A stretch of DNA of 64,000 nt from Streptomyces sp. R302 (GCF_012927245.1 NZ_JABBGE010000001.1:1207513-1271512), one strand, 5' to 3'. Shown: positions 43,941 to 53,075, counted from the stretch's first letter. Notes: generated by a model not told the origin, from the letters alone. Translations and numbers: made by a program.

Positions 43941-45163
43941 CCGACCGGTACACGGTGATCTCCGCCGACTGCCACGCCGGCGCCGACCTCCTCGACTACA
44001 GGCCCTACCTGGAGAAGCGGTTCCACGACGACTTCGACGCCTGGGCCGCCACGTACGTCAACCCGTACGAGGACCTCCTGGCCGACACCGCCGACCGCAA
44101 CTGGAACTCCGACCGGCGGCTGCGGGAGCTGGAGGAGGACGGCATCGTCGCCGAGGTCGTCTTCCCCAACACCATCCCGCCCTTCTTCCCCTCCGCCTCC
44201 CTCATGGCCCCGGCCCCCACCCGGGAGGAGTTCGAACGGCGCTGGGCGGGGCTGCGCGCCCACAACCGCTGGCTCGCCGACTTCTGCGCCCGGGCCCCCG
44301 GCCGCCGGGCCGGCGTCGCCCAGATCCTCCTCAACGACGTCGACGCGGCCGTCCGCGAGATCAGGCGCACCCACGCGGCCGGCCTCACCGGCGGCGTCCT
44401 GCTCCCCGGCACCCCGCCCGGCAGCGGACTGCCGGAGCTGTACTCGGAGACGTACGACCCCATCTGGGCCGTCTGCGCGGAGCTGGACGTGCCGGTCAAC
44501 CACCACGGCGGCTCCGCCTCCCCGCCCCTCGGCGACGAACCGGCCGCCCGGGCCGTCTTCATGGTGGAGACCACCTGGTTCTCCCACCGGGCCCTGTGGC
44601 ACCTGGTGTTCGGCGGCGCCTTCCGCCGCCACCCCGCGCTCAAGCTGGTCCTCACCGAGCAGGGCTCCGGCTGGATCCCCGGGGTGGTCGAGATGCTGGA
44701 CTACTACCACGGGCGGCTGGTCGCGGCGGCGGGCCGGGCGGTCACCGCCGAGTCGAAGTTCGGTGCCGGGCTCGCCGCGTCCATGGGGCGCAGCCCCGGC
44801 GAGGTCTGGCGGGACAACTGCTTCGTCGGCGCCAGCTTCATGCGCCCCCACGAGGTGCCGCTGCGCGACCGGATCGGCCTCGACAAGATCATGTGGGGCA
44901 GCGACTACCCCCACGACGAGGGCACCACCCCGTACTCCCGCGAAGGGCTCCGCCTCGCCTACGCGGGCCTGCCGCGCGCGGAGGTCGCGGCCATGGCCGG
45001 CGGCAACGCGGCCCGCGTCTACGGCTTCGACCTCACCCTCCTCGACCGGCTCGCCGCCGTCCACGGCCCGTCCGTCGAGGAGATCGCCACCCCCCTGGAG
45101 AAGGTCCCCGAGGGCGCCACCAGCCCGGCCTTCGCCCCGGGCGGGTCGGTCCGCGTCTGGTGA
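43937..45163 (+). CDS. Amidohydrolase 2 family protein, paralogue of the preceding gene
   Basis: A 408-aa TIM-barrel protein whose start (VISADCHAGADLLDYRPYLEKRF) copies that of the upstream gene. Other motifs are VNHHGGSASPPLG and KIMWGSDYPHDEGTTPYSR. GTG at 43937 overlaps the preceding stop as GTGA. Tandem paralogues suggest two successive hydrolyses or decarboxylations, or a heteromer. Last gene of the operon. Confidence 0.88.
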   Translation: MTDRYTVISADCHAGADLLDYRPYLEKRFHDDFDAWAATYVNPYEDLLADTADRNWNSDRRLRELEEDGIVAEVVFPNTIPPFFPSASLMAPAPTREEFERRWAGLRAHNRWLADFCARAPGRRAGVAQILLNDVDAAVREIRRTHAAGLTGGVLLPGTPPGSGLPELYSETYDPIWAVCAELDVPVNHHGGSASPPLGDEPAARAVFMVETTWFSHRALWHLVFGGAFRRHPALKLVLTEQGSGWIPGVVEMLDYYHGRLVAAAGRAVTAESKFGAGLAASMGRSPGEVWRDNCFVGASFMRPHEVPLRDRIGLDKIMWGSDYPHDEGTTPYSREGLRLAYAGLPRAEVAAMAGGNAARVYGFDLTLLDRLAAVHGPSVEEIATPLEKVPEGATSPAFAPGGSVRVW

Positions 45164-45187
45164 CCCGGGGGGTGCGACCCTCCTGAA

Positions 45188-45898
45188 GTGACCGCACCCC
45201 CCGCGCACGGGCCCCACGGCGGCGCCCTCGGCTCCCGGCTCAACTGGCTCCGCGCCGCCGTGCTCGGAGCCAACGACGGCATCGTCTCCACCGCCGGCCT
45301 CGTCGTCGGCGTCGCCGGCGCCACCGAGTCCCAGGCCGCGCTGCTCACCGCCGGCCTCTCCGGCCTCCTCGCGGGCTCCCTCTCCATGGCCGTCGGCGAG
45401 TACGTCTCCGTCTCCGTCCAACGCGACTCCGAGACCGCCGCCCTCGCCACCGAGCGCCAGGAGCTCCACGAGAGTCCCGAGGCCGAGCTCGACGAACTCA
45501 CCGCGCTGCTCACCGCCCGCGGCCTCACCCCCGACGTCGCCCGCGAGGCCGCCGAACAGCTCACCGAACGCGACGCCCTCCGGGCCCACGCGCGCGTGGA
45601 GCTGGGCATCGACCCCGACGACCTCACCAACCCCTGGCACGCGGCCTGGGCCAGCTTCCTCGCCTTCACCGTCGGCGCCCTGCTCCCGCTCCTCGCGATC
45701 GTCCTGCCGCCCGCCTCCGTCCGGCTGTGGATCACCGTCGCCTCGGTCCTCGCCGCGCTCACCCTCACCGGCTGGTGGTCCGCGCGCCTCGCCGCCGCCC
45801 CCGCCCCGAGGGCCACCCTCCGCACCGTCGCCGGCGGCGCCCTCGCCATGGCCGTCACCTACGGGGCCGGCTCCCTCCTGGACGCGGCGGGCGTCTGA
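45188..45898 (+). CDS. VIT1/CCC1-family transporter
   Basis: A 236-aa protein with five predicted membrane helices: LRAAVLGANDGIVSTAGLVVGVAG near residue 20, then LLTAGLSGLLAGSLSMAVGEYVSVSVQRD, and three at the C-terminal end. This is the bacterial type of the vacuolar iron/manganese transporter fold. The middle, soluble segment contains many Glu and Asp residues that could bind metal. Iron or manganese efflux or storage is likely. GTG at 45188 follows the amidohydrolase by 24 bp and may be read from the same transcript. Confidence 0.9.
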   Translation: MTAPPAHGPHGGALGSRLNWLRAAVLGANDGIVSTAGLVVGVAGATESQAALLTAGLSGLLAGSLSMAVGEYVSVSVQRDSETAALATERQELHESPEAELDELTALLTARGLTPDVAREAAEQLTERDALRAHARVELGIDPDDLTNPWHAAWASFLAFTVGALLPLLAIVLPPASVRLWITVASVLAALTLTGWWSARLAAAPAPRATLRTVAGGALAMAVTYGAGSLLDAAGV

Positions 45899-46040
45899 CC
45901 GGGGAGGTCCCTTGTCGGAAGCCGCCGAAGCCCGCCGACGAACCGTCTCGCATACTTGTCGGTAACAGCGTCTGGCGGGACGCCGGGGCGAGCCCTACGG
46001 TCGAGGCCATGCCCCGCCCCCGGCACCTGGAGCCCTCCGC

Positions 46041-46748
46041 GTGACCCCGCTCTCCCGCACCCCGCTCTCCCCAGCCCCGCTCTCCCGTACGACGCTCTCC
46101 CAAACGCCGCTCTCCCGCACCCCGCTCTCCCGTACCCTCCTCGGCGCCTTCGTCCTCGCCGCCGCCGTCGACCTCGGCTCCCTGCTCGCCGGCGCGGACG
46201 CCGGCCACCTGGCCGCCAAGCCCCTCCTGATGCCGCTGCTCGCCGCGTACGCCGCCACCAGAGGCGCCCCGAAACCGCTCCTCGCCGCGCTCCTGTTCGG
46301 CTGGGGCGGCGACGTCCTGCTGCTCCTCGACGCCGAGTGGGCCTTCCTCGCCGGCATGGGCTCCTTCGCCCTCGGACACGTCTGCTACCTGGTGCTCTTC
46401 GGCCGGCGCCGCACCTCGCCCGTCCTCGGCGCGCTCTACGCCCTCGCCCTCGCCGGCACGATCACCGCCCTCTGGTCCGGCCTCCCCGCCGACCTGCGGA
46501 TCCCCGTCGCCGGCTACTCCCTGCTGCTCACCGCGATGGCGTACCGTTCCTCCTCGCTCGGCGTCCTCGTCGGCACCGGCGGCGCGCTCTTCCTGCTCTC
46601 CGACACCCTCATCGCCACCGGCATCGCCGACCTGCCCCAGCTGCCCACCCCGGACTTCTGGGTCATGCTGACCTACATCGCCGCCCAGTACCTGCTGACC
46701 GCGGGCACCCTCCAGGCGATGTACGGTGAACGTCGTACAACCAGCTGA
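46041..46748 (+). CDS. Lysoplasmalogenase (YhhN family)
   Basis: A 235-aa membrane protein with about eight hydrophobic helices, matching the YhhN/TMEM86 family that hydrolyses lysoplasmalogen or related vinyl-ether lipids. GWGGDVLLLLDAEWAFLAGMGSFALGHVCYL contains the conserved Gly-Asp and His-x-x-Tyr sites (pieces shown). Before the first helix come six repeats of TPLSR type, unusual for the family. The start may therefore be later than GTG 46041, but no better codon lies before the first helix. Confidence 0.85.
   Translation: MTPLSRTPLSPAPLSRTTLSQTPLSRTPLSRTLLGAFVLAAAVDLGSLLAGADAGHLAAKPLLMPLLAAYAATRGAPKPLLAALLFGWGGDVLLLLDAEWAFLAGMGSFALGHVCYLVLFGRRRTSPVLGALYALALAGTITALWSGLPADLRIPVAGYSLLLTAMAYRSSSLGVLVGTGGALFLLSDTLIATGIADLPQLPTPDFWVMLTYIAAQYLLTAGTLQAMYGERRTTS
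46044..46133 (+). repeat. 15-bp in-frame minisatellite encoding (TPLSR)6
   Basis: Six consecutive 15-bp units (ACCCCGCTCTCCCGC type) encode TPLSR, TPLSP, APLSR, TTLSQ, TPLSR and TPLSR at the very N-terminus of the lysoplasmalogenase. Confidence 0.9.
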
Positions 46749-46763
46749 CCCGGACGAGGAACC

Positions 46764-47807
46764 ATGCGCGCCACCACCATCCACGCCCCCTTCGACATGC
46801 GCGTGGAGGAGGTGCCCGACCCCGTCGTGAAGGACCCCACGGACGTCGTCGTGCGCGTCCTGCGCGCCTGCGTCTGCGGCAGCGACCTGTGGGCCTACCG
46901 CGGCGAGTCCGCCCGGCAGCCCGGACAGCGGATCGGCCACGAGTTCCTCGGCATCGTCGAGGCGACCGGCTCCGAGGTCCGTGGCTTCCGCGCCGGCGAC
47001 CTCGTCGTCGCCCCCTTCGTCTGGTCCGACGGCACCTGCGACTACTGCGCCGAGGGCCTCCAGACCTCCTGCCCGAACGGCGGCTTCTGGGGCTCGGCCG
47101 GCTCCGACGGCGGCCAGGGCGAGGCCGTCCGCGTCCCCTTCGGCGACGGCACGCTCGTCAAGCTGCCCGCCGACGCCGCCTCCGACGACCGCCTGCTGAC
47201 CGCGCTGCTCGCCCTCTCCGACGTCATGGGCACCGGCCACCACGCCGCCCTCGGCGCCGGCGTCCGCCCCGGCTCCACGGTCGCCGTCGTCGGCGACGGC
47301 GCCGTCGGCCTCTGCGGCGTCCTCGCCGCCAGGCGGCTCGGTGCCGAGCGGATCATCGCGCTCGGCCGCCACACCGCCCGCACCGACATCGCCCGGACCT
47401 TCGGCGCCACCGACGTCGTCGCCGAGCGCGGCGAGGCCGCCGAGGCCGCCGTCCGCGAACTGACCGGCGGCCAGGGCGCCCACGGCGTCATCGAGGCCGT
47501 CGGCACCGAGCAGTCCATGCGCACCGCCGTGAACATCACCCGCGACGGCGGCTCCATCGGCTACGTCGGCGTCCCGCACGGCTCCGGCACCGGCCTCGAC
47601 CTCTCCGTCATGTTCGACCGGAACATCGCCCTGCGCGGCGGCGTCGCCCCGGTCCGCGCCTACATCCCGGAGCTGCTCGCCGACGTCCTCGACGGCCGCC
47701 TCGACCCGTCCCCGGTCTTCGACCTCACCGTGGGCCTCGACGGCGTCCCCGGCGGCTACAAGGCGATGGACGAGCGCACCGCCCTCAAGGTCCTCGTCAA
47801 GCCGTGA
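46764..47807 (+). CDS. Zinc-dependent alcohol dehydrogenase family protein
   Basis: A 347-aa medium-chain dehydrogenase. Catalytic-zinc residues are CVCGSDLWAY and GHEFLGIVEATG. The structural-zinc loop is shortened: GTCDYCAEGLQTSCPNGG has three Cys. The Rossmann part reads VAVVGDGAVGLCGVLAARRLGAERI. NAD(P)+-linked oxidation of an alcohol or aldehyde; the substrate is not apparent. Ends convergent with the CoA-transferase gene, overlapping by 11 bp. Confidence 0.9.
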   Translation: MRATTIHAPFDMRVEEVPDPVVKDPTDVVVRVLRACVCGSDLWAYRGESARQPGQRIGHEFLGIVEATGSEVRGFRAGDLVVAPFVWSDGTCDYCAEGLQTSCPNGGFWGSAGSDGGQGEAVRVPFGDGTLVKLPADAASDDRLLTALLALSDVMGTGHHAALGAGVRPGSTVAVVGDGAVGLCGVLAARRLGAERIIALGRHTARTDIARTFGATDVVAERGEAAEAAVRELTGGQGAHGVIEAVGTEQSMRTAVNITRDGGSIGYVGVPHGSGTGLDLSVMFDRNIALRGGVAPVRAYIPELLADVLDGRLDPSPVFDLTVGLDGVPGGYKAMDERTALKVLVKP

Positions 47808-49095
47808 CCCAGGCGGGGGCGTCCCCGCCGGCCGGCCCCGGCGGGCGGGACCAGCCCGCCGGGCCGCCCTCGTACGCCACCGGCGACACCGCGTGCCGCA
47901 GCCGCCCGAGCGGCCCCTCCGACTCCGTGAGGTACCGCTCGGGGTCGTACCGGGGCAGCCCGTGCGTCAGCCAGTGGCCGGTCTGCGCCAGCGACAGCCG
48001 GACGAGGCGACCGCCGCCGTCCCGCTCCCGCTCCGTCAGCGACCGCAGCACCGCCGCCGCCAGCAGATACCCCGTCCCGTGGTCCAGGGCCTGCGCCGGC
48101 AGCGCCCCCGGCTCCTCCGCGGACCCCTCCGCGACCGCGATGCCCGTCGCCACCTGCACCAGGCTGTCGAAGCCGCGCCGCCCGCCCCACGGCCCGTAGT
48201 CGCCCCACGCCGACAGACGGGCCGTCACCAGGCCCGGCCGCTCCAGGCCGTACCGCTCGAGCGCCCCCGGCCGGTAGCCGGTCACCAGGACGTCCGCCGC
48301 GTCCAGGAGCTCGTCGAAGGTCCGCCGGTCCGCGCGCCGGTCCAGGTCGAGGGCCGCCGTCCGCTTCCCGACGTCCGTGTCCGCGTGCTGGTCCGGCAGC
48401 TCCGGACTGCCCGGCGGGTCGATCCGCAGCACGTCCGCGCCGAGCAGCGCGAGGGTCCGCGTCGCCACCGGGCCCGCGATCACCCGGGTCAGGTCCAGGA
48501 CCCGCGGCGGACCCGGACGGCGCCGCGGCGGGGCCCCGTCGAGCCGCTCCCGGCTCAGCAGCGGCCGCGCCGCCACCTCCCGGCCCTGCGCGTGCCCCGC
48601 CCACTCCCCGGGCGTCCGCAGGGCCACCGCGAGGCCCCCGGAGCCGTACACCGCCGTCTCCACGTCGACCGCCGGCCGCCCGGCGATCGCCTCCGCCACC
48701 GCCTCCACCGAGTCGGCCGCGCCCAGGGCCGCGAGCAGCGCGGCCCTGTGGTGCGGGTAGTTGGCGTGGGTGCGGACCCAGCCGTCGGCCGCCCGCCAGA
48801 ACCGCGACAGCGGCGCGAAACCCACCGGCGCCCGCCCGTCGACCCGCAGATGACGCTCGCTCACGAAGGCGGTGGCCACCGCCCCGTCGTCCACCCGTAC
48901 CGGCCCCGCCACGCGCGCGTGCTCCACGGCCGCGAGCCCGCAGACCGCGACCGCCGCCCGCGCCAGGTCCATCACCGGCAGCCGTGCCGGGAGCAGCCCC
49001 GACACCCCGCCGAACTCCACCCGTCCGACCAGGGCGGGATCGCCGCCCAGGACCGACCACAGTGCTTCCGTACCGCTCCGAACCGTGCTGTCCAT
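47797..49095 (-). CDS. CaiB/BaiF-family CoA transferase
   Basis: A 432-aa class III CoA-transferase-like protein. The typical CoA-binding core PRVLDLTRVIAGPVATRTLALLGADVLRIDPPG lies at about residues 200-232, and the Asp nucleophile is expected near VGKRTAALDLDR. The first 190 residues form a second partial CaiB-like unit (EFGGVSGLLPARLPVMDLARAAVAVCG). The start ATG at 49095 lies beside a perfect palindrome. Possible role in carnitine, oxalate or bile-acid-like CoA exchange; unknown. Confidence 0.88.
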   Translation of the reverse strand: MDSTVRSGTEALWSVLGGDPALVGRVEFGGVSGLLPARLPVMDLARAAVAVCGLAAVEHARVAGPVRVDDGAVATAFVSERHLRVDGRAPVGFAPLSRFWRAADGWVRTHANYPHHRAALLAALGAADSVEAVAEAIAGRPAVDVETAVYGSGGLAVALRTPGEWAGHAQGREVAARPLLSRERLDGAPPRRRPGPPRVLDLTRVIAGPVATRTLALLGADVLRIDPPGSPELPDQHADTDVGKRTAALDLDRRADRRTFDELLDAADVLVTGYRPGALERYGLERPGLVTARLSAWGDYGPWGGRRGFDSLVQVATGIAVAEGSAEEPGALPAQALDHGTGYLLAAAVLRSLTERERDGGGRLVRLSLAQTGHWLTHGLPRYDPERYLTESEGPLGRLRHAVSPVAYEGGPAGWSRPPGPAGGDAPAWVTA

Positions 49096-49105
49096 AGCCG
49101 CACTA

Positions 49106-49120
49106 TGGCACTCAGTGCCA
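49106..49120. promoter_or_regulatory. Palindrome TGGCACT-C-AGTGCCA
   Basis: A perfect 15-bp palindrome 11 bp before the CoA-transferase start codon, overlapping its presumed promoter. The size and symmetry suit a TetR-type dimer. No regulator gene is adjacent, so the factor would act from elsewhere. Confidence 0.6.
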
Positions 49121-49137
49121 CCCACGGGAACGCCCGA

Positions 49138-49177
49138 GGCCCCGGTGCGGCCGATCACAGCCGGCCGCACCGGGGCC
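49138..49177. terminator. 16-bp perfect-stem terminator after the subtilase gene
   Basis: GGCCCCGGTGCGGCCG (49138-49153) pairs perfectly with 49162-49177 across an 8-nt loop. It lies 17 bp beyond the protease stop on the minus strand. Confidence 0.8.
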
Positions 49178-49193
49178 CCGTCACCTCAGGACG

Positions 49194-50738
49194 TCACCGC
49201 TTGCGGACGGCGTCCAGCGCGTCGATGAGACCGGCCCCGTAGAAGCCGTTCTTCTGCTTGCCACCCTCGCAGACGGCGTCGACCTTGCCGTCGCCGTTGA
49301 TGTCGTACGGGTTGGTGCAGGCGCGCTCGTCGGCCTGCGCGTACAGCAGCGCCTTCAGCGCGGCCGGGCTCGCCTTCGGGTGCGTCGACTTCAGCAGCGC
49401 GAGCACACCGGCGGCGTGCGGGGCCGCCATCGAGGTGCCGCCCATGTAGTCGTAGCCGCCCTTGTGCACGGTCGACAGGATCAGACCGTTGACGGCCGGG
49501 CCCTCCGGGGCCTGGTACTCGGTGCGGTCACCGCCGGGGGCGGCGACGTCGATGACGTCGAGACCGTAGTTCGAGTACGACGCCTTCAGGCCCTTCGCGC
49601 CGGTCGCCGAGACCGTCACGACGCCCGGCAGCTGGGCCGGGTAGTCGAGGCACACGCTCGGGTCGATGACCCGCTCGCCGGGCACGGTGTCGTTCGGGCT
49701 GGTCTTGTCGGTGATCTCGTCCGCGGCGAGGTCGTACCGGGAGTTGCCGGCCGCGGCCACGTTGACCGTGCCCTTCTTCTCCGCGTACCGGGTCGCCCGG
49801 GTGACCGCCTCGATGAGGGCCTTCTGGTCCTCGTCCGTCTTGCAGGCGAACATCCACGGGTCGGTGTAGTAGCTGTTGTTCGTGATGTCGATGCCGTTCT
49901 CGGCCGCCCACACGAAGCCGCAGACCACGGCCTCGGTGTAGAAGAAGCCGTCCGGGGTGGACACCTTGATGCCGGCGACCTTCACGCCCGGGGCGACACC
50001 GGTGATGCCCTTGCCGTTCTTCGCGGCGGCGATCGTGCCGGCCACGTGGGTGCCGTGGGCGGACTCGGCCAGCGAGGGCCGCCACGAACCGGGCGTGGTG
50101 TCCGGCTTGCCGGAGACGCAGTTGGCGGAGGCCTTCGCGTCGAAGTTCGGCGCCAGGTCCGGGTGGAGGTCGTCCACACCGGTGTCGATGACGCCGACCG
50201 TCACCTTGCTGCTGCCGAGGGACTTCTGGTGCGCCTTGTCGGCCTTGATGGCCGGGATGTCCCACTGCAGCGGTTCCAGCGGCTCCTGGTCGCCGGTCGC
50301 GGTCGCCGCGGCGGCCAGCGCCTCGGCCGCGGTCAGCTTCTCGGAGTCGCTGCCGACCGAGTCGTCGCGCTGCACCGAGAGCGGAGCCGTACGGGTCGCA
50401 CCCGCCGACACCACACCGCGGGCCTCGCGGATCGTCCGCGCGAACGCCGGGTTCTGCGAGTGGACGACGATCACGCCTATCTGCTCGTAGGCGATGACGA
50501 CCTCGCCGCCGGCGGCGGCTATCGCCTTCTTCACCGAGGAGGCCGTCCAGCGGCCCCCCGCGATGTTGACGACGTACGAGAGCTTCTCGCCCGTCGTCGC
50601 GACGGTGGCGGCCGCCGGAGCGTCACTCGTTTCCGCGGCGGAGGCGGCGCCGGAGGGAAGGAAGCCGAGCGAGGCCGTGAGCGCGAGACCAGCAGGCAGA
50701 GCGAGTACTCGGCCGCGCCTCGATCCCAGATGAGCCAT
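49194..50738 (-). CDS. Secreted S8 family peptidase (subtilisin-like)
   Basis: A 514-aa preproprotein. Signal peptide: GSRRGRVLALPAGLALTASLGFLPSGAASAA (charged start, hydrophobic core, AxA cleavage). A propeptide of about 110 residues follows. The catalytic Asp is in VTVGVIDTGVDDLHPDL, His in SAHGTHVAGTIAAAKNG and Ser in GGTSMAAPHAAGVLAL. A Cys-containing insertion (KTDEDQKALIEA region) and CTNPYDINGDGKVDAVCEGG near the end look like a Ca2+-site with disulfide. Extracellular protein digestion is expected. Confidence 0.95.
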   Translation of the reverse strand: MAHLGSRRGRVLALPAGLALTASLGFLPSGAASAAETSDAPAAATVATTGEKLSYVVNIAGGRWTASSVKKAIAAAGGEVVIAYEQIGVIVVHSQNPAFARTIREARGVVSAGATRTAPLSVQRDDSVGSDSEKLTAAEALAAAATATGDQEPLEPLQWDIPAIKADKAHQKSLGSSKVTVGVIDTGVDDLHPDLAPNFDAKASANCVSGKPDTTPGSWRPSLAESAHGTHVAGTIAAAKNGKGITGVAPGVKVAGIKVSTPDGFFYTEAVVCGFVWAAENGIDITNNSYYTDPWMFACKTDEDQKALIEAVTRATRYAEKKGTVNVAAAGNSRYDLAADEITDKTSPNDTVPGERVIDPSVCLDYPAQLPGVVTVSATGAKGLKASYSNYGLDVIDVAAPGGDRTEYQAPEGPAVNGLILSTVHKGGYDYMGGTSMAAPHAAGVLALLKSTHPKASPAALKALLYAQADERACTNPYDINGDGKVDAVCEGGKQKNGFYGAGLIDALDAVRKR

Positions 50739-51013
50739 GGGTTCTCCACATCATCCGTATGTACTGCCCACGCGCGGGGTTGCGGGTGAGCAGGTGCATG
50801 ACGAGTGAAGCTATCGCTGATCTTCCCTGCTCATCAATGAGTTGAGAAGACGGGATGAAGATTCCGCGGAAGAAATCCACTCGCCTGAACCACTTCGCTT
50901 CCGGCTCCGTGCCGTTGAGCAGGGGAGGGGCTCCAGTCGGCGCCCCGTTCCCGCACCCCCCAGGTGAGGCCCCCTTGACCATGCCGTCCGCCCCCGCGTC
51001 ACGAGGAGAGTCC

Positions 51014-51388
51014 GTGGCTACCGAAGCACCGCCGCCGCCGAGAGAGGGCGCCGGGACCGACCCCGGTCCCGCCCGGCCCACCACGGAGCAGTTCGTCGAG
51101 GTCCAGCGGAGCGAGGAGTTCGGCGAGCTCCGCCGCACCTACCGCTCCTTCGCCTTCCCCCTGACGGTCGCCTTCATCACCTGGTACCTGCTCTACGTCC
51201 TGCTCTCCAACTACGCGGGCGGCTTCATGGGCACCCGCCTCTTCGGCAACATCAACGTCGCCCTCGTCCTCGGCCTCGGCCAGTTCGTCACCACCTTCCT
51301 CATCGCCTGGCTGTACTCCCGCCACGCCGCGCTCCGTCTCGACCCCAAGGGCGAGGCCATCAAGGCCCGTATGGAGGGCGACGCATGA
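51014..51388 (+). CDS. DUF485 domain-containing membrane protein
   Basis: A 124-aa protein with two TM helices (FAFPLTVAFITWYLLYVLLSNYAGG and VALVLGLGQFVTTFLIAWLYS, pieces) joined by a short loop. DUF485 proteins are the usual partners of ActP-type acetate/pyruvate symporters. GTG at 51014 follows GAGGAG (51003-51008) at five bases, better than ATG 50981, and its stop overlaps the next start as ATGA. Confidence 0.9.
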   Translation: MATEAPPPPREGAGTDPGPARPTTEQFVEVQRSEEFGELRRTYRSFAFPLTVAFITWYLLYVLLSNYAGGFMGTRLFGNINVALVLGLGQFVTTFLIAWLYSRHAALRLDPKGEAIKARMEGDA

Positions 51389-53037
51389 GCACCCTCGCCA
51401 CCGCGCCCGCCCTGCTCGCCGCCGGCAACGCCACCACCGAGCACCGGCCGCTGATCATCGGCCTCTTCGCCGCCTTCGTGATCGCCACCCTCGCCATCAC
51501 CGTCTGGGCCGGCCGGCAGACCCGCAGCGCCGCCGACTTCTACGCCGGCGGCGGCCAGTTCACCGGCTTCCAGAACGGCCTCGCGATCTCCGGCGACTAC
51601 ATGTCCGCCGCGTCCTTCCTCGGCATCTCCGGCGCCATCGCCCTCTACGGCTACGACGGCTTCCTCTACTCCATCGGCTTCCTCGTCGCCTGGCTCGTCG
51701 CCCTGCTCCTGGTCGCCGAACCGCTGCGCAACTCCGGCCGCTTCACCATGGGCGACGTCCTCGCCTACCGGATGCGCCAGCGCCCGGTCCGCACCGCGGC
51801 CGGCACCTCCACCATCGTCGTCTCGATCTTCTACCTGCTCGCCCAGATGGCCGGAGCCGGCGTCCTCGTCTCGCTGCTCCTCGGCATCACCAGCGACGGC
51901 GGCAAGATCGCGATCGTCGCCCTGGTCGGCGTCCTGATGATCGTCTACGTCACCATCGGCGGCATGAAGGGCACCACCTGGGTGCAGATGGTGAAGGCGG
52001 TGCTGCTCATCGCGGGCACCGTCCTCATCACCTTCCTCATCCTGCTGAAGTTCGACTTCAACCTCTCCGACCTGCTCGGCGCCGCCGCCACCAACAGCGG
52101 CAAGGGCGAGGCGTTCCTGGAGCCCGGCCTCAAGTACGGCGTCAGCGCCGTCTCGAAGCTGGACTTCCTCTCCCTCGGCATCGCCCTCGTCCTCGGCACC
52201 GCCGGCCTGCCGCACATCCTGATCCGCTTCTACACGGTGCCGACCGCCCAGGCCGCCCGTAAGTCGGTCAACTGGGCCATCGGCATCATCGGCGCCTTCT
52301 ACCTGATGACCATCGTCCTCGGCTTCGGCGCCGCCGCCCTGCTCGGCAGCGACACGATCATGGCCTCCAACAAGGCGGGCAACACGGCGGCCCCGCTCAC
52401 CGCCATGGAAGTCGGCGGCGGCGCCGACTCCACCACCGGCGCCATCCTCCTCGCCGTCATCTCCGCCGTCGCCTTCGCCACCATCCTGGCCGTGGTCGCC
52501 GGACTGACCCTCGCCTCCTCCTCGTCCTTCGCGCACGACATCTACGCCAACGTGATCAAGCGCGGGAAGGCCACCGAGAAGCAGGAGATGCGGGCGGCCC
52601 GCTGGTCCACCGTCTTCATCGGCATCGTCTCGATCGGCCTCGGCGCCCTCGCCCGCGACCTCAACGTCGCCGGCCTGGTCGCCCTCGCCTTCGCGGTCGC
52701 CGCCTCGGCCAACCTGCCGACGATCCTCTACTCGCTCTTCTGGAAGAGGTTCACCACCCAGGGCGCGCTCTGGTCGATCTACGGCGGCCTGATCTCCTCC
52801 GTCGTCCTCGTCCTCTTCTCCCCGGTCGTCTCCGGCAAGCCGAGCTCCATGTTCAAGGGCGTCGACTTCCACTGGTTCCCGCTGGAGAACCCGGGCCTGG
52901 TCTCCATCCCGCTCGGCTTCCTCCTCGGCTGGCTCGGCTCGCTCCTCTCCAAGGAGGAGCCGGACCAGGGCAAGTACGCCGAGCTGGAGGTCAAGTCCCT
53001 CACCGGCATCGGCACCGCCGCCGCGGTCAAGCACTGA
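51385..53037 (+). CDS. actP: Cation/acetate symporter (ActP-like, SSS family)
   Basis: A 550-aa sodium/solute symporter of about 13 helices. Typical segments are GRQTRSAADFYAGGGQFTGFQNGLAISGDYMSAASFLG, with the sodium-site region, and GLPHILIRFYTVPTAQAARKSVNWA. It imports acetate or other short monocarboxylates with Na+. It is coupled to the DUF485 gene and followed by a strong terminator. Confidence 0.93.
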   Translation: MSTLATAPALLAAGNATTEHRPLIIGLFAAFVIATLAITVWAGRQTRSAADFYAGGGQFTGFQNGLAISGDYMSAASFLGISGAIALYGYDGFLYSIGFLVAWLVALLLVAEPLRNSGRFTMGDVLAYRMRQRPVRTAAGTSTIVVSIFYLLAQMAGAGVLVSLLLGITSDGGKIAIVALVGVLMIVYVTIGGMKGTTWVQMVKAVLLIAGTVLITFLILLKFDFNLSDLLGAAATNSGKGEAFLEPGLKYGVSAVSKLDFLSLGIALVLGTAGLPHILIRFYTVPTAQAARKSVNWAIGIIGAFYLMTIVLGFGAAALLGSDTIMASNKAGNTAAPLTAMEVGGGADSTTGAILLAVISAVAFATILAVVAGLTLASSSSFAHDIYANVIKRGKATEKQEMRAARWSTVFIGIVSIGLGALARDLNVAGLVALAFAVAASANLPTILYSLFWKRFTTQGALWSIYGGLISSVVLVLFSPVVSGKPSSMFKGVDFHWFPLENPGLVSIPLGFLLGWLGSLLSKEEPDQGKYAELEVKSLTGIGTAAAVKH

Positions 53038-53075
53038 CCGCAGCGCGGCCGGTCGTATACGGTCCGCAACGAGCC

